A stretch of 49,758 nucleotides of DNA, from positions 1 to 49,758 of the forward strand of contig JASGMB010000032.1 in NCBI GenBank assembly GCA_030156665.1, given 5' to 3'. Under the pieces are notes generated by a model. That model did no database searches, was not told the origin of the DNA, and saw nothing but the letters and a program-made list of their open reading frames with translations. Below, in pieces: positions 17,214 through 26,727 of this stretch. How positions within the stretch are numbered: position 1 is the first letter of the stretch; each line of letters begins with the position of its first letter. This stretch comes from Clostridiales bacterium. Lineage in GTDB: Bacteria; Bacillota; Clostridia; SK-Y3. A program made the translations under genes and the position numbers.

Positions 17214-17435
17214 CTTAAGTTTGTACGCTCTCGAAAACTCTGAGAGCTTTAATTTACTCTATTTCAAGGCTCAGCCTTTTGGCTTCACCCCTACTTCTTG
17301 ACTAATTTTTTGTATAGTTTCCAGTAGTAGATTACCACTATTTACTTCTATTGCTTAATATTACCGATTACAATCTAACGCATTATCCTTCAAAATAGAA
17401 TTATGTCTACTTAATCTATTTTGGAGGTTTTTAAT
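17214..17435. other. Non-coding flank of the transposase remnant
   Basis: No gene is visible. The stretch probably contains the left end of the insertion sequence, but I could not find a matching inverted repeat on the other side, which is truncated. Confidence 0.3.
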
Positions 17436-18104
17436 ATGTTACGTGATTGGCAACTTCATAAGGATTATCAATCTCCTCAACCTTGATAACCTGCTTCACA
17501 TAGTCAAGCCTTTGTACTCTGATTTTGGCCGCCCAGCTAAAAATCAGCAAGGGATTATTCGATCTCTCATCTTAATGCTTGACTTACAGGAACATTCTAT
17601 CACAAAATGGGTTACAAAGCTAAGGAATGATCTTCTTCTATTTGATATTTGTGGTTTTGATTCTCCTAAAGCTCCTTCCATCCTTCATGCTATGACCTTC
17701 TCATACGCTTCTGGACTGCTTCTCATAAGAAACATATTAAAAGAAAACTTAAAGTTAGACGTTTTACTCCTAAACCTAAGAAAAAACTCAAAGCTAATCA
17801 AAAGCTCCCCAATAAACGTTCTGGCATTGTCAAAAAACTTGTTAAAAGAGCATTAGAAGGTAGATTACCTGATTTTAGACCCGAACAAATCCTCCAGCAG
17901 TTTCTAGCACGTTGTGTAGTTGATACTTCTGCAAAAATGGGGATTTTAGGTGATACCTCTAATTTATCTGTTGCTTTTGACGGTTCGCCTTACTATTCTG
18001 GTGCAAGCCATTATGGTGTAAAAGTTTGCGACTGTCTATCAAAAGGCATTTTTAATTCTTTTATAAAAAGACTTTTTTATCTCACAATAGAAACTCCGAA
18101 CTAA
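17436..18104 (+). pseudogene. Broken IS transposase (IS4-like DDE type)
   Basis: TTGGAGG precedes ATG at 17436, which reads MLRDWQLHKDYQSPQP and stops. The homologous reading continues in another frame from about 17475 (NLDNLLHIVKPLYSDFGRPA, then QQGIIRSLILMLDL) to about 17680, and in a third frame from 17685 (SCYDLLIRFWT to GDTSNLSVAFDGSPY, SGASHYGVKVCDC) to the stop at 18102. So at least two frameshifts are present, and the C-terminal half, which should hold the rest of the DDE triad, is missing. The end abuts the glgC stop codon by six bases. The family name is by recollection of similar clostridial transposases. Confidence 0.8.
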
Positions 18105-18110
18105 AAGCGG

Positions 18111-19355
18111 TTACGATACATTACATGTCGTTAATTCGTGTTGTTGGAAATCTTCAACGCTTACCACTGCTTTTTTACTGATTTTTGAATTTTTAGGAAT
18201 CAGTATATTTTCTCCAACTACCGTAATATAAGGGTGTTTGTGTTCAGAATTATATTTTGATTGAATTTCTGTATATCCGATTTGGCATCCTTCTGATATA
18301 ATGGTATTTTCGGCAATAATTGCACTTTCAATCTTCACATTTGATTGAATCTTCACATTAGGCATAATAATGGAGTTTTTAATTTGCGAACCTGCACCAA
18401 TATAAACACCGGGAAATAGTACAGAATTTTCAACTTCGCCAAATATCTGACAACCTCCATTGATTAATGAACGGCGGACTTTTGCCGTAGCTGCCAGGTA
18501 ATTTGGTGGCTGAGTTGAGTTTACAGAATAGATTGGCCATTCAGGGTCGTGCAAATCTAATGCTGAAGGATCGGACAACAGATCCATATTCGCTTCCCAC
18601 AAGCTTTCAATTGTACCTACATCTTTCCAATAACCCTTAAAAGGATAGGCATACATTTCAAGTCTATCATTGAGCATTTTTGGAATAATGTTTTTACCAA
18701 AGTCGTTGTTTGAAGTAGGGTCTTGTTCATCTTCTATTAAATATTTCTTTAAAATTTCCCAGGAAAAGATATAAACACCCATAGAAGCTAAATTATTTTT
18801 AGGAATTTTAGGTTTTTCTTCGAAACTTTTAATTTTATTATTTTCTGCAGTATTCATAATTCCAAAACGGCAGGCTTCTTCCCATGGTATTTCTATAACC
18901 GAAATAGTAGCATCGGCATTATTTTCTTTATGGAAGTCCAGCATCTTAGCATAATCCATCTTATAAATATGATCTCCTGATAGAATAAGCACATATTTAG
19001 GGTTGTACTGGTTAATAAAATGGATATTTTGGTAAATTGCATTTGCTGTTCCTTTATACCATTCAGCACCTTTTTCCCTTACATAAGGAGGGAGTATAGT
19101 GACACCACCGTCTTTTCGATTTAAGTTCCAGGGGTCGCCGATACCAATATAGGAATTTAATACTAAAGGTTGATATTGGGTAAGCACCCCTACCGTATCA
19201 ATATTAGAATTAGAACAATTGCTAAGGACAAAATCAATAATACGGTATTTACCTCCGAAAGAAACAGCAGGTTTAGCTAATTTCTTAGTAAGAATTCCTA
19301 AGCGACTACCCTGACCTCCTGCTAAAATCATTGCAATACATTCCTTGCTGCGCAT
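18111..19355 (-). CDS. glgC: Glucose-1-phosphate adenylyltransferase
   Basis: Makes ADP-glucose from glucose 1-phosphate and ATP, the committed step of bacterial glycogen synthesis. 414 residues: N-terminal nucleotidyltransferase with [15 protein letters not shown] at residue 9, the GTANAIYQN substrate loop near 101, the catalytic [11 protein letters not shown] near 124, and FEEKP near 178; the C-terminal third is a left-handed beta-helix. AAGGAGG stands before the ATG. No glgD or glgA follows in the window, unlike many clostridial glg operons. The stop is only six bases from the transposase remnant, so the neighbouring glg genes may have been displaced. Confidence 0.94.
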   Translation of the reverse strand: MRSKECIAMILAGGQGSRLGILTKKLAKPAVSFGGKYRIIDFVLSNCSNSNIDTVGVLTQYQPLVLNSYIGIGDPWNLNRKDGGVTILPPYVREKGAEWYKGTANAIYQNIHFINQYNPKYVLILSGDHIYKMDYAKMLDFHKENNADATISVIEIPWEEACRFGIMNTAENNKIKSFEEKPKIPKNNLASMGVYIFSWEILKKYLIEDEQDPTSNNDFGKNIIPKMLNDRLEMYAYPFKGYWKDVGTIESLWEANMDLLSDPSALDLHDPEWPIYSVNSTQPPNYLAATAKVRRSLINGGCQIFGEVENSVLFPGVYIGAGSQIKNSIIMPNVKIQSNVKIESAIIAENTIISEGCQIGYTEIQSKYNSEHKHPYITVVGENILIPKNSKISKKAVVSVEDFQQHELTTCNVS

Positions 19356-19371
19356 AATGCATCCTCCTTAA

Positions 19372-19803
19372 GTATTTATTTGTGATATGTACATTAATTT
19401 TATGTATATTCAATTTATGTATATTATGTTTCATGTATATTTATTCCTGTACAAATTTGCCCTTTATGATGTATATACCCAATCAGTATATGTTAAAACA
19501 ACAAAAAACATTATTTTTTTACATATATAATATAAAAAGTAAATATATTCAAATTATAACTATTATAACTATTATAAATGAAATCGGGTTTAAATATAAG
19601 TAAAAATTTGGTTAAAATTATTACTAAAAAGAATCAGGGTTTTGTAATAATTTTACAGAACTGAATTAACCATAAAGTTATGCGAGGAAGTGTGGTACTT
19701 GAAATAGATCTATGTGCGGAATAGTTTTTACAAAAATTAGCATTGCATTTATATTTTTCTCGTGATACGGTCTTTTCATATATCTGTGAATATAGTACAA
19801 TTT
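19372..19803. other. AT-rich intergenic region between divergent genes
   Basis: No gene is supported. It contains three close copies of TATGTATATT-like words (about 19400-19440) and must carry the glgC promoter on the minus strand, which I could not place. Confidence 0.35.
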
Positions 19804-19867
19804 AATTGGTTAATTTCATCGATAATTACATTAATTTATTTTAAATTTAGATATTGGTTATCGATAT
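19804..19867 (+). repeat. ATCGATAAC-family repeat, copy 1 (half element)
   Basis: Matches the right part of 43131-43232 almost base for base: ATCGATAAT at 19818-19826, about 30 AT-rich bases, and GTTATCGAT at 19857-19865. The left hairpin of the longer copies is missing. Lies about 60 bases before the rhomboid-like gene. Confidence 0.8.
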
Positions 19868-19925
19868 ATTGCCTGTCATTAGGGAATGAAGAGATAGAAT
19901 AAATGTTTAGAAAGGCGTGTTAGAT

Positions 19926-20750
19926 GTGAATTGGCTGGATAAACTAGAACAGAAATTTGGACATTTTGCCATAAGAGGATTGATGACATATATTGTGGGC
20001 TTGAACGCATTTGTATATTTATTAATGTATATAGATCGTACCGGTACATTTATTGATAAATTAATGCTTTATCCTTCGTTGGTGCTGCAGGGTGAAGTGT
20101 GGCGATTAATTACCTATATTTTTATTCCACCGCAGGCCTCACCTTTATGGATTATATTTGCCCTCTATTTATATTATTTGATTGGCAATGGCTTAGAACA
20201 TGAATGGGGTAGTTTCCGATTTAATATGTACTACCTTCTTGGTATGATAGGGACAACCGCAGCAGTATTTATAACTGGAGGCGGAGCAACATCTACCTAT
20301 TTGAATTTATCACTTTTTTTAGCCTTTGCGCATGTATATCCGGATTTTCAATTATTGTTATTTTTTATATTGCCTATAAAAATAAAGTACTTAGCTTGGC
20401 TCAGTTGGGCGGGGATAGGAATTACCGTACTGTTTCAACCACTTCCGTATAAAATTATTGCAATTGTTTCTATCATTAACTATTTCATATTTTTTGGACG
20501 TGACTTTTTTACCAGTGCGAAAACAAGAAGACAGGTTTATAGCAATAGAAAAAAATTCAATGCTAAGCTGCCAAGAAATTTTACCATGCATAGATGTACA
20601 ATTTGTGGTATAACAGAAAAGGATGACCCAAATATGGATTTCCGGTATTGTATTGACTGCGAAGGAGATTATGAATACTGTATGGAGCATTTAAAGACAC
20701 ATGAGCATGTTAAAGAGGAAAATAGGGGGATAAATAAAGGTAAAGATTAA
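19926..20750 (+). CDS. Rhomboid-like membrane protein with C-terminal zinc-ribbon-like tail
   Basis: About 274 residues with six or so hydrophobic segments in the first 200, laid out as in rhomboid proteins: EVWRLITYIFIPP near residue 54, a long loop, and EHEWGSFRFNMYYLLGM near 95. The catalytic GxSG of active rhomboids is not found; the matching place reads GGGATSTYLNLS. The C-terminal cytosolic tail has HRCTIC, then YCIDCEGDYEYC and HLKTHEH, a likely metal-binding module. GTG 19926 was preferred over GTG 19917 because AAAGG then lies at a workable distance. Single gene with its own terminator. Confidence 0.7.
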   Translation: MNWLDKLEQKFGHFAIRGLMTYIVGLNAFVYLLMYIDRTGTFIDKLMLYPSLVLQGEVWRLITYIFIPPQASPLWIIFALYLYYLIGNGLEHEWGSFRFNMYYLLGMIGTTAAVFITGGGATSTYLNLSLFLAFAHVYPDFQLLLFFILPIKIKYLAWLSWAGIGITVLFQPLPYKIIAIVSIINYFIFFGRDFFTSAKTRRQVYSNRKKFNAKLPRNFTMHRCTICGITEKDDPNMDFRYCIDCEGDYEYCMEHLKTHEHVKEENRGINKGKD

Positions 20751-20780
20751 GACTTAGATTAAAATTTGGATTATAGGATA

Positions 20781-20812
20781 AAAACCGACATTTTTGGATG
20801 TCGGTTTTTATC
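20781..20812 (+). terminator. Terminator after the rhomboid-like gene
   Basis: AAAACCGACAT/ATGTCGGTTTT stem with a short TTTTGG loop, then T's. Confidence 0.9.
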
Positions 20813-20909
20813 ATTTAGGGAACAGCTTGTGCAAAAGTTTGTTTAAAATCTTTTGTAAAAAATGTAAAAGAACACTTTGCAAATATCATAAAAAGAGTAA
20901 AATAATAAG

Positions 20910-20923
20910 TGAGTAATCACTCA
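20910..20923 (+). promoter_or_regulatory. Candidate TetR operator
   Basis: Dyad TGAGT-AATC-ACTCA directly upstream of the tetR-like gene and just before its ribosome binding site. Short dyads of this form are typical of TetR-family autoregulation. The binding itself is inferred. Confidence 0.65.
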
Positions 20924-20940
20924 TTTAGGAGGTGGCCGAT

Positions 20941-21582
20941 ATGGTAAGAAAAAAGCAGGGAGATAAAGAAAATGCAATTATAGAAGCTGCAGTAAAGGTT
21001 TTTTCACAAAAAAGCTATCATGGTTCTACTACCAGCGAAATTGCAAAAGAAGCCGGAGTGGCAGAAGGAACTATATTCAGATATTTTCGAACAAAAAAAG
21101 ATATTCTTTCGAAAATACTTATAAAAGTTATCGAATCTTATGCGCAAACCGTGGTAGTGGATTCATTGAGAGAATTTTTAACGAATTATAAAGATTCAAA
21201 TGCAAATGAAAAGGAAGTAATCAAAGCCCTTCTTAGAGAACGTTTAAAGGTAATTGAGGCAAATCTTCCACTGGTGAAAATCCTTTTTACAGAAATACAA
21301 TTTCATCCGGATTTACGAAAAGTATGGGTTGAAAAAGTAGTGAGACCTAGCATGGACGTGGCAGTGGCATATATAGAAAAAAAGAAAAAGGAAGGAAAAA
21401 TTAAGGCAGAAGTTAATGCTGAGGTAGCAACGCGTTCATTCGTAGGTATGGTATTTTTTATGGTGCTCAGCAAGCTTATGCTTTATGAAAAATTAGATTT
21501 ATCTCTAAGTGAAAGTGGGGAATTAGATCAAATCGTAGATATCTTATTTGAAGGAATAGCAGCCAGAACAATTAAGGGGTAA
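20941..21582 (+). CDS. TetR/AcrR-family transcriptional regulator
   Basis: 213-residue repressor. The N-terminal helix-turn-helix reads TTSEIAKEAGVAEGTIFRYF, followed by the usual TKKDIL; the rest is a helical ligand domain with little conservation. ATG 20941 was chosen because AGGAGGT lies eight bases upstream; GTG at 20932 overlaps that site. It is the first gene before a lipoprotein-ABC efflux set and most likely controls it and itself, responding to a compound exported by the pump. Confidence 0.9.
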   Translation: MVRKKQGDKENAIIEAAVKVFSQKSYHGSTTSEIAKEAGVAEGTIFRYFRTKKDILSKILIKVIESYAQTVVVDSLREFLTNYKDSNANEKEVIKALLRERLKVIEANLPLVKILFTEIQFHPDLRKVWVEKVVRPSMDVAVAYIEKKKKEGKIKAEVNAEVATRSFVGMVFFMVLSKLMLYEKLDLSLSESGELDQIVDILFEGIAARTIKG

Positions 21583-21647
21583 GATTAAGATTTGGATTGA
21601 GGAAAAATAAACATATTTTTATGATTTTATTGTGAGGGGGTTTTAGC

Positions 21648-22670
21648 ATGCGTAAAATATCAATATTTATATTTGCTATTATCATTGTAATACTTTTGTC
21701 GTCTTGTACTGGTAAAGCCAATGAATCAAAAGTATTTACAGGAATTGTAGAGGCAGAGCAATACAATATATATAGTGAAATCAGTGGAAAAGTGAAGGAG
21801 TTAAAAATACAGGAAGGACAGAATATTGCCAAAAATAGTTTGGTAGCAGTTTTGGATAAAGAGGCATTGAAAATACAAAAGAAAGAGGCAGAGAAACTGG
21901 TAGCAGTTAATCAGGCAAAGCTAGATGAGCTGTTAGCCGGTTCCAGAAGCCAGGAGATAGAGCAGGTACAGGCTAATATTGATCAGTTATATGCCAATGT
22001 CCGGGCACAAGAAAAAGTATTGAATATCTTAAACAAAAAGCTGGAAGATCTACAAGCGTTGTATGAAGTTGGAGGAGCTACTCTTCAGCAAATAGAGGAA
22101 TTAAAAATGAGTATTGCTACAACTGAAGGCACAATTGATGCGCTAAAGGCGAATATATCAGGAGCAGCTGCAAAACGAAATCTATTGGAAGAAGGCCCTG
22201 CTTTAAAATCTATCAATACAATGCAAGCAGCAGTCGAACAGGCAAAAGTGTCATTAGAATTGGCTGACTTACAGCTGAGTAAAGCAGAGATTTATTCACC
22301 TCACGGTGGAAGAGTTGTTTATACTTTTGTAAAGACGGGAGAAATGGTATCAGCAGCATCCCCGATAGCGACAGTTATGGATATGAATGATGTGTGGGTA
22401 AAAATTTATATTCCGGAAAAATATATTTCAATGGTGAAAGTAGGTCAGGAATTAGATGTCACCAGTGATGCATTTCCAGATAAAGTATTTAAGGGAAAGA
22501 TTACGTTTGTAGCTTCTGAAGCAGAGTTTACACCTCGAAATGTAGAAACTAAAGAAGAAAAGGCGAAAACGCTCATGGAAGTGAAGATTGATCTGGACAA
22601 TGCAAAGCAGCAGTTAAGACCGGGTATGATGGTAGATGTATTCATTAATGAAATTCCGAATTCCCTTTGA
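21648..22670 (+). CDS. HlyD-family membrane-fusion/periplasmic-adaptor lipoprotein
   Basis: 340 residues. N-terminal lipoprotein signal with lipobox LLSSC (Cys about 23), then a biotinyl-lipoyl-like half (FTGIVEAEQYNIYSEISGKV), a coiled-coil hairpin of about 130 residues rich in Gln, Glu and Lys, the second lipoyl half (EIYSPHGGRVVYTFVKTGE) and a beta-barrel ending VKIDLDNAKQQLRPGMMVDV. This is the adaptor of YbhG/EmrA type. In a Gram-positive cell it would sit on the outer face of the membrane beside the ABC-2 permease encoded downstream. Confidence 0.88.
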   Translation: MRKISIFIFAIIIVILLSSCTGKANESKVFTGIVEAEQYNIYSEISGKVKELKIQEGQNIAKNSLVAVLDKEALKIQKKEAEKLVAVNQAKLDELLAGSRSQEIEQVQANIDQLYANVRAQEKVLNILNKKLEDLQALYEVGGATLQQIEELKMSIATTEGTIDALKANISGAAAKRNLLEEGPALKSINTMQAAVEQAKVSLELADLQLSKAEIYSPHGGRVVYTFVKTGEMVSAASPIATVMDMNDVWVKIYIPEKYISMVKVGQELDVTSDAFPDKVFKGKITFVASEAEFTPRNVETKEEKAKTLMEVKIDLDNAKQQLRPGMMVDVFINEIPNSL

Positions 22671-22747
22671 ATATTCAATTAATAAATTTTTTCATTGGCA
22701 ATTTGGCTTTTATTAGATAAATATGTGAAAATATGTGAGGCGATTTC

Positions 22748-23548
22748 ATGATGGAATATGCAATTGAAGTTCAAAATTTGACAAAAAAGTTTGGCCAATT
22801 TACTGCGGTGGATGGCATTAGCTTCTCAATATCCAAAGGCTGCATATTTGGATTCCTCGGTCCGAATGGTTCTGGTAAATCAACTACCATTCGCATGTTG
22901 TGTGGCGTGTTAACTCCTTCTGCAGGTACGGGAAAAGTATTAGGCTTTGATATGATAAAGCAGCCGGAAAAAATCAAGACTAATATTGGATATATGTCGC
23001 AGCGTTTTAGCTTATATGAAGATTTAACAGTAGAAGAAAATTTGGATTTTTACGCGGGAATTTACGGATTAAAGCCTAGAGACATTAAAGAAAGAAAAAA
23101 AGAATTAATTGCGATGGCAAATCTCACAGGAAAAGAAAAAAGGCTGGCAGGGCAATTATCCGGCGGATGGAAACAAAGATTGGCATTGGGATGTGCGCTT
23201 ATCCATAAACCCAGGCTACTCATTTTAGACGAGCCAACGGCCGGTGTTGACCCTGTTTCAAGGCGGATATTCTGGAATATTATACACCGTCTTTCTAAAC
23301 AGGGAATTAGTGTCCTGGTCACTACTCATTATATGGATGAAGCACAGAGCTGCGATATGATAGGATTCATTTTTAATGGAAAGCTTATGGCTTTGGATTC
23401 CCCGGACCGATTGATGAAAGAGCGACATGCGTACACCCTTGAAGATGTATTTATTCAATACGTTGAACAGCAGACCGGTACTAAAATCATGGCATCTTTT
23501 CAGGATATGAAATTTTTAAAGGAGGGGGAGCAAGAGGATGAGTGTTAG
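22748..23548 (+). CDS. ABC-2 exporter ATP-binding protein
   Basis: 266-residue nucleotide-binding subunit of a drug or lipid exporter of YbhF/CcmA type. Walker A is GPNGSGKSTT near residue 38, the Q-loop lies in GYMSQRFSLY, the signature is LSGGWKQRLALG near 137, Walker B is LLILDEPTAGVDP near 157 and the H-loop is TTHYMDEA. Energises the permease whose gene overlaps its last 11 bases, so translation of the two is coupled. Confidence 0.93.
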   Translation: MMEYAIEVQNLTKKFGQFTAVDGISFSISKGCIFGFLGPNGSGKSTTIRMLCGVLTPSAGTGKVLGFDMIKQPEKIKTNIGYMSQRFSLYEDLTVEENLDFYAGIYGLKPRDIKERKKELIAMANLTGKEKRLAGQLSGGWKQRLALGCALIHKPRLLILDEPTAGVDPVSRRIFWNIIHRLSKQGISVLVTTHYMDEAQSCDMIGFIFNGKLMALDSPDRLMKERHAYTLEDVFIQYVEQQTGTKIMASFQDMKFLKEGEQEDEC

Positions 23549-24671
23549 ACGGTTATGGTTTATTATTAAAAAGGAATTTATTCAGATACGAAGAGACCGT
23601 GTCAGTTTAGGTATTGCGATTGGTATGCCGCTGATGATGCTTTTTCTTTTCGGCTATGCCGTTAAAACTGAAGTGGACCATATTTCTATGGCTGTTTTTG
23701 ATATGAGCCGCAGTCAGGAAAGTCGGGAACTCATTCATGCGTTTCAAAATTCCAACTATTTTGTAATCAATTATGACGTAAGCAGTAATGATACAATTAA
23801 AAAGCTAATTGATACCGGTAAGGCAAAAGCAGGAGTGATTATTCCTCCCGATTATGGTAAAAAAATTATAAAAGGGATTCCGCCTCAAGTACAGTTTATA
23901 GTAGACGGTTCCGACCCTACAGTAGCGAGAACTGCCCTTTCAAGCGGACTTTTGGTAGGACAAAGTTTTTCTTTAGATTTAAAACAAAAGATTGTTCATA
24001 AAAAAAGTTATGGTTTTTATAATAGCGGGGGAATTGATTTACGTTCTAGCGTATGGTATAACCCCAGCCTGAAAAGTGAGTTGTTTACTATACCGGGATT
24101 GATCGGTCTTATTATGCAGAATATTACAGTTATGTTAACAGCTTTTGCTCTTGTTCGGGAGAAAGAAAGAGGGACCATAGAGCAGTTAATTGTAACTCCT
24201 ATTAAAAGGTTAGAACTTATACTTGGGAAGCTTATTCCATATATTTTTATAGGGTTTGCTGATTTTATAGGAGTATTATTTCTGGGAACTCATATATTCC
24301 ACGTTCCCATCAAGGGAAGTATAGGTTTGCTAATGCTTCTGGGTGCAGGATTTGTTACCTGTGCGCTTGCAATTGGGATTTTTATTTCTACTATGGCTGA
24401 AAATCAACTTCAGGCGATGCAAGGTGTAGTACTATTTATTCTTCCCAGCGTACTATTATCCGGCTTTATGTTTCCAAGAGAAGCTATGCCTCTGGTCATC
24501 CAGTGGCTTGGATATGCAGTGCCGCTGACTTATTTTTTAGATATTATAAGGGGAATCATCCTGAAAGGTTTAACATTTCAAGACCTTACCTACCCGATTA
24601 CGGTATTAGCGGTACTGGGTGCTTCACTGTTAACATTAGCAACCTTAAGATTTCATAAAAAGTTAGATTAA
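23538..24671 (+). CDS. ABC-2 type permease
   Basis: 377-residue membrane component of YbhS/YbhR type. One helix at the N-terminus (GIAIGMPLMMLFLFGYAV), a large external domain of about 150 residues, then five helices; the LVREKERGTIEQLIVTPIK segment near residue 203 is the family hallmark. Start ATG lies within the ATPase gene behind GGAGGGGG. The operon has only one permease gene, so it presumably acts as a homodimer. No obvious terminator follows; the next gene is convergent. Confidence 0.92.
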   Translation: MSVRRLWFIIKKEFIQIRRDRVSLGIAIGMPLMMLFLFGYAVKTEVDHISMAVFDMSRSQESRELIHAFQNSNYFVINYDVSSNDTIKKLIDTGKAKAGVIIPPDYGKKIIKGIPPQVQFIVDGSDPTVARTALSSGLLVGQSFSLDLKQKIVHKKSYGFYNSGGIDLRSSVWYNPSLKSELFTIPGLIGLIMQNITVMLTAFALVREKERGTIEQLIVTPIKRLELILGKLIPYIFIGFADFIGVLFLGTHIFHVPIKGSIGLLMLLGAGFVTCALAIGIFISTMAENQLQAMQGVVLFILPSVLLSGFMFPREAMPLVIQWLGYAVPLTYFLDIIRGIILKGLTFQDLTYPITVLAVLGASLLTLATLRFHKKLD

Positions 24672-24778
24672 TTTGTAGACATATTTCGACAAATGACAGT
24701 CCAATATGCAATAATATTATCAGAAATTTTGACCAAAGTGTAAAAGAAAAATGTTTTAAATTCCTTAGATTTAATTGC

Positions 24779-25732
24779 TCATATTTCAAAAATTTTTGTA
24801 AAAGGCACTTCTGTTAATATGAAAGTTTTACCTTTTAAATAGTTTAATGTTCCCGCATCACTGACAAAATCAAATTTTAGCTTGTACGAATATAAGGCCT
24901 GATATTTAAATCCCATGGAGCGATTGAAAGCCTTATCTCCATATTTGTCATCTCCTAAAAGAGGATGACCGATAGATGCAAGATGAGCACGTATCTGATG
25001 TGTTCTTCCGGTGATTAATTCAACTTCCAGCAAACTAATGTTATTCTTTTCTTTCAATACTTTGTATTTTGTTACAATTTTTTTCCCGCCCGTCTTTGCT
25101 TTGGCTGAAATAAACACTTTATTTAAAGAACAGTCTTTTGTAAGGTAATCTGTAAGGTTGCCTTCTTTTTTTTTCAAAATACCCTTTACAATACAAAGAT
25201 AGAATTTTTTAATTTCCTTATTTTTAATTTTTTCATTTATAATTCTTAGTGTTTCTGCATTTTTTGCAGCGATGACAATTCCGCCAGTGTTACGGTCAAT
25301 TCTATTACAGAGAGCAGGAGCAAATGTATTTTCAAGATGGGGCTGGTATTCTTTTTTATAGTATAGATAACTCTGAACATGTGTAATTAATGTATTTGAT
25401 TGTTCATTTTCATCGGCATGAACAATCATGCCGGGTTCTTTATCTATCAGAATAATGTTTTTATCTTCATAAATAATATTGATTTTTGAATCGGTTGGTT
25501 TAAAGAGTTGTTGCGGGGAAGCCTGTTCAAAAAATTCATCATTAATATATAAATCGATAACGTCACCTTCGGATAACTTATAATTGATTTCAACCTTTTT
25601 TCCATTTACTTTAACGCGCTTTTTTCTAATATATTTATAAATTAAGCCAAGAGGCATAGTTTTAAAGTATTTTTGTAGAAACTTATCAATGCGTTGATTT
25701 GCATCATTCTGTTTAATGGTAATTGTTCTCAT
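24779..25732 (-). CDS. RluA-family 23S rRNA pseudouridine synthase, paralogue 1
   Basis: 317 residues. N-terminal S4 RNA-binding domain (QNDANQRIDKFLQKYF to VNGKKVEINYKL), then the synthase domain with catalytic Asp in CNRIDRNTGGIVIAAK and the ELITGRTHQIRAH motif near residue 235. Converts uridine to pseudouridine in rRNA or tRNA; RluC/RluD/RluA specificity cannot be assigned. A second copy lies at 44398-45357, so the two bracket the ribosomal operon. Confidence 0.9.
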   Translation of the reverse strand: MRTITIKQNDANQRIDKFLQKYFKTMPLGLIYKYIRKKRVKVNGKKVEINYKLSEGDVIDLYINDEFFEQASPQQLFKPTDSKINIIYEDKNIILIDKEPGMIVHADENEQSNTLITHVQSYLYYKKEYQPHLENTFAPALCNRIDRNTGGIVIAAKNAETLRIINEKIKNKEIKKFYLCIVKGILKKKEGNLTDYLTKDCSLNKVFISAKAKTGGKKIVTKYKVLKEKNNISLLEVELITGRTHQIRAHLASIGHPLLGDDKYGDKAFNRSMGFKYQALYSYKLKFDFVSDAGTLNYLKGKTFILTEVPFTKIFEI

Positions 25733-25985
25733 ATTAATTGGACTCCTTTACACAAAAAGCATGCATTCTTTTAATAATATACATTATATATTTTACGCTG
25801 TCTACTCTATCTATTCATATGAGTGTATTAAAATACTCAAAAATCCGAATGATTAAAAAAAAGCTTCTGAAGCATTTTAATAATGAAGCCTTTTTCGAAA
25901 TACATTTAATGCAAAATGTAAAACGAAAGGGAAAATATACTTTTCTATATGTTATAAAAAAAAGTCAAAAAATTTAAAAAAGTAC

Positions 25986-26014
25986 TTGAAAAAGAAATAA
26001 TTATCATGTATGAT
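25986..26014 (+). promoter_or_regulatory. Promoter of the S10-spc-alpha ribosomal operon
   Basis: TTGAAA at 25986-25991 and TATGAT at 26009-26014 with 17-base spacing; a second TATAAT follows at 26014-26019. Transcription would start near 26021, giving a leader of about 390 nucleotides. Confidence 0.65.
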
Positions 26015-26020
26015 ATAATA

Positions 26021-26411
26021 GTTGTGACATGGCATACGATGATGTAGAAGGTTGCTAATCAGCAGGTTAGGTAATTTCTACGGAGAATGTCCGATTCAAG
26101 AAACCGGGCGACAGAGTCACTGTACACTTTACTGCATTTTATAATGCGGGCCATTTAAATAGTGGCGTGCCAATTTTGATTGTTTTTTTCAATTGAATTG
26201 GTCGTTAAAATTGTTTGTGGTGAAACAGTGTGCGGGTATAGTGTGTGAGGATACTATACTGTTAAGCATAGTTTTTTCGTGCCCAGGTTATGTCATTTGA
26301 CTGTAATCTGGGTTTAATTATAGAAAAAAAAGAAACACCCGGCACAGTGTACAGTTTTTAACCGCTGTCGTGCGTATCAAAATTCAACGTACGATTGAAG
26401 GAGGGAAATGT
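26021..26411 (+). promoter_or_regulatory. Long structured 5' leader of the ribosomal operon
   Basis: No ORF of note. Hairpins seen: GTAGAA/TTCTAC (26044-26081 region), GTATAGT/ACTATAC (26236-26259), CCCAGGTTA/TAATCTGGG (26282-26312, one G-U). ACTGTACAC at 26119-26127 is an exact complement of GTGTACAGT at 26347-26355, a long-range closing pairing that encloses about 220 bases. ACTAT of the second hairpin can instead pair with ATAGT before a TTTTTT run (26271-26276), a possible alternative terminator. This resembles an autoregulatory ribosomal-protein leader; the ligand protein is not identified and I recognise no named RNA family. Confidence 0.6.
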
Positions 26412-26723
26412 ATGGCAGAAAAACAAAAAATCAGAATCAGATTAAAGGCTTATGATCACATGTTATTGGATCAATCAGCTGAAAAAATCGTAGAAACTGC
26501 TAAGAGAACAGGAGCGAAAGTATCAGGACCTATTCCGCTACCAACTAAAAAAGAAATTATTACGATCTTAAGAGCAGTTCATAAGTACAAAGATTCTCGT
26601 GAGCAGTTTGAAATGAGAACGCATAAAAGACTGATAGACATTTTGGTTCCAACCCCAAAAACAGTTGATGCCTTAATGAGACTTGACCTACCGGCAGGCG
26701 TAGACATTGAAATCAAACTTTAA
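26412..26723 (+). CDS. rpsJ: 30S ribosomal protein S10
   Basis: 103 residues, normal length. S10 sits in the 30S head and, as NusE, also takes part in transcription antitermination. [20 protein letters not shown] at the start and the loop [19 protein letters not shown] are diagnostic. ATG 26412 lies nine bases after GGAGGG; an upstream in-frame GTG at 26370 would add 14 non-homologous residues. First gene of the superoperon; the str operon genes (rpsL, rpsG, fusA, tuf) often upstream in Firmicutes are absent here. Confidence 0.98.
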   Translation: MAEKQKIRIRLKAYDHMLLDQSAEKIVETAKRTGAKVSGPIPLPTKKEIITILRAVHKYKDSREQFEMRTHKRLIDILVPTPKTVDALMRLDLPAGVDIEIKL

Positions 26724-26727
26724 AGAA

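Noticed and set aside
17214-18110. A complete insertion sequence with matching terminal inverted repeats
   Set aside because: The transposase is frameshifted and truncated, and no paired ends could be found by eye.
19382-19603. 73-codon frame upstream of glgC
   Set aside because: Low-complexity AT-rich translation (Ile, Tyr, Cys) in a promoter region, no ribosome binding site.
25738-25977. 79-codon frame after the first RluA gene
   Set aside because: TTG start without a ribosome binding site, AT-rich composition, no recognisable domain; the start overlaps the leader of the minus-strand gene.
26192-26225. Hairpin CCAATTTT/AATTGG in the S10 leader as a terminator
   Set aside because: The stem is imperfect and the T run lies in the loop, not after the stem.
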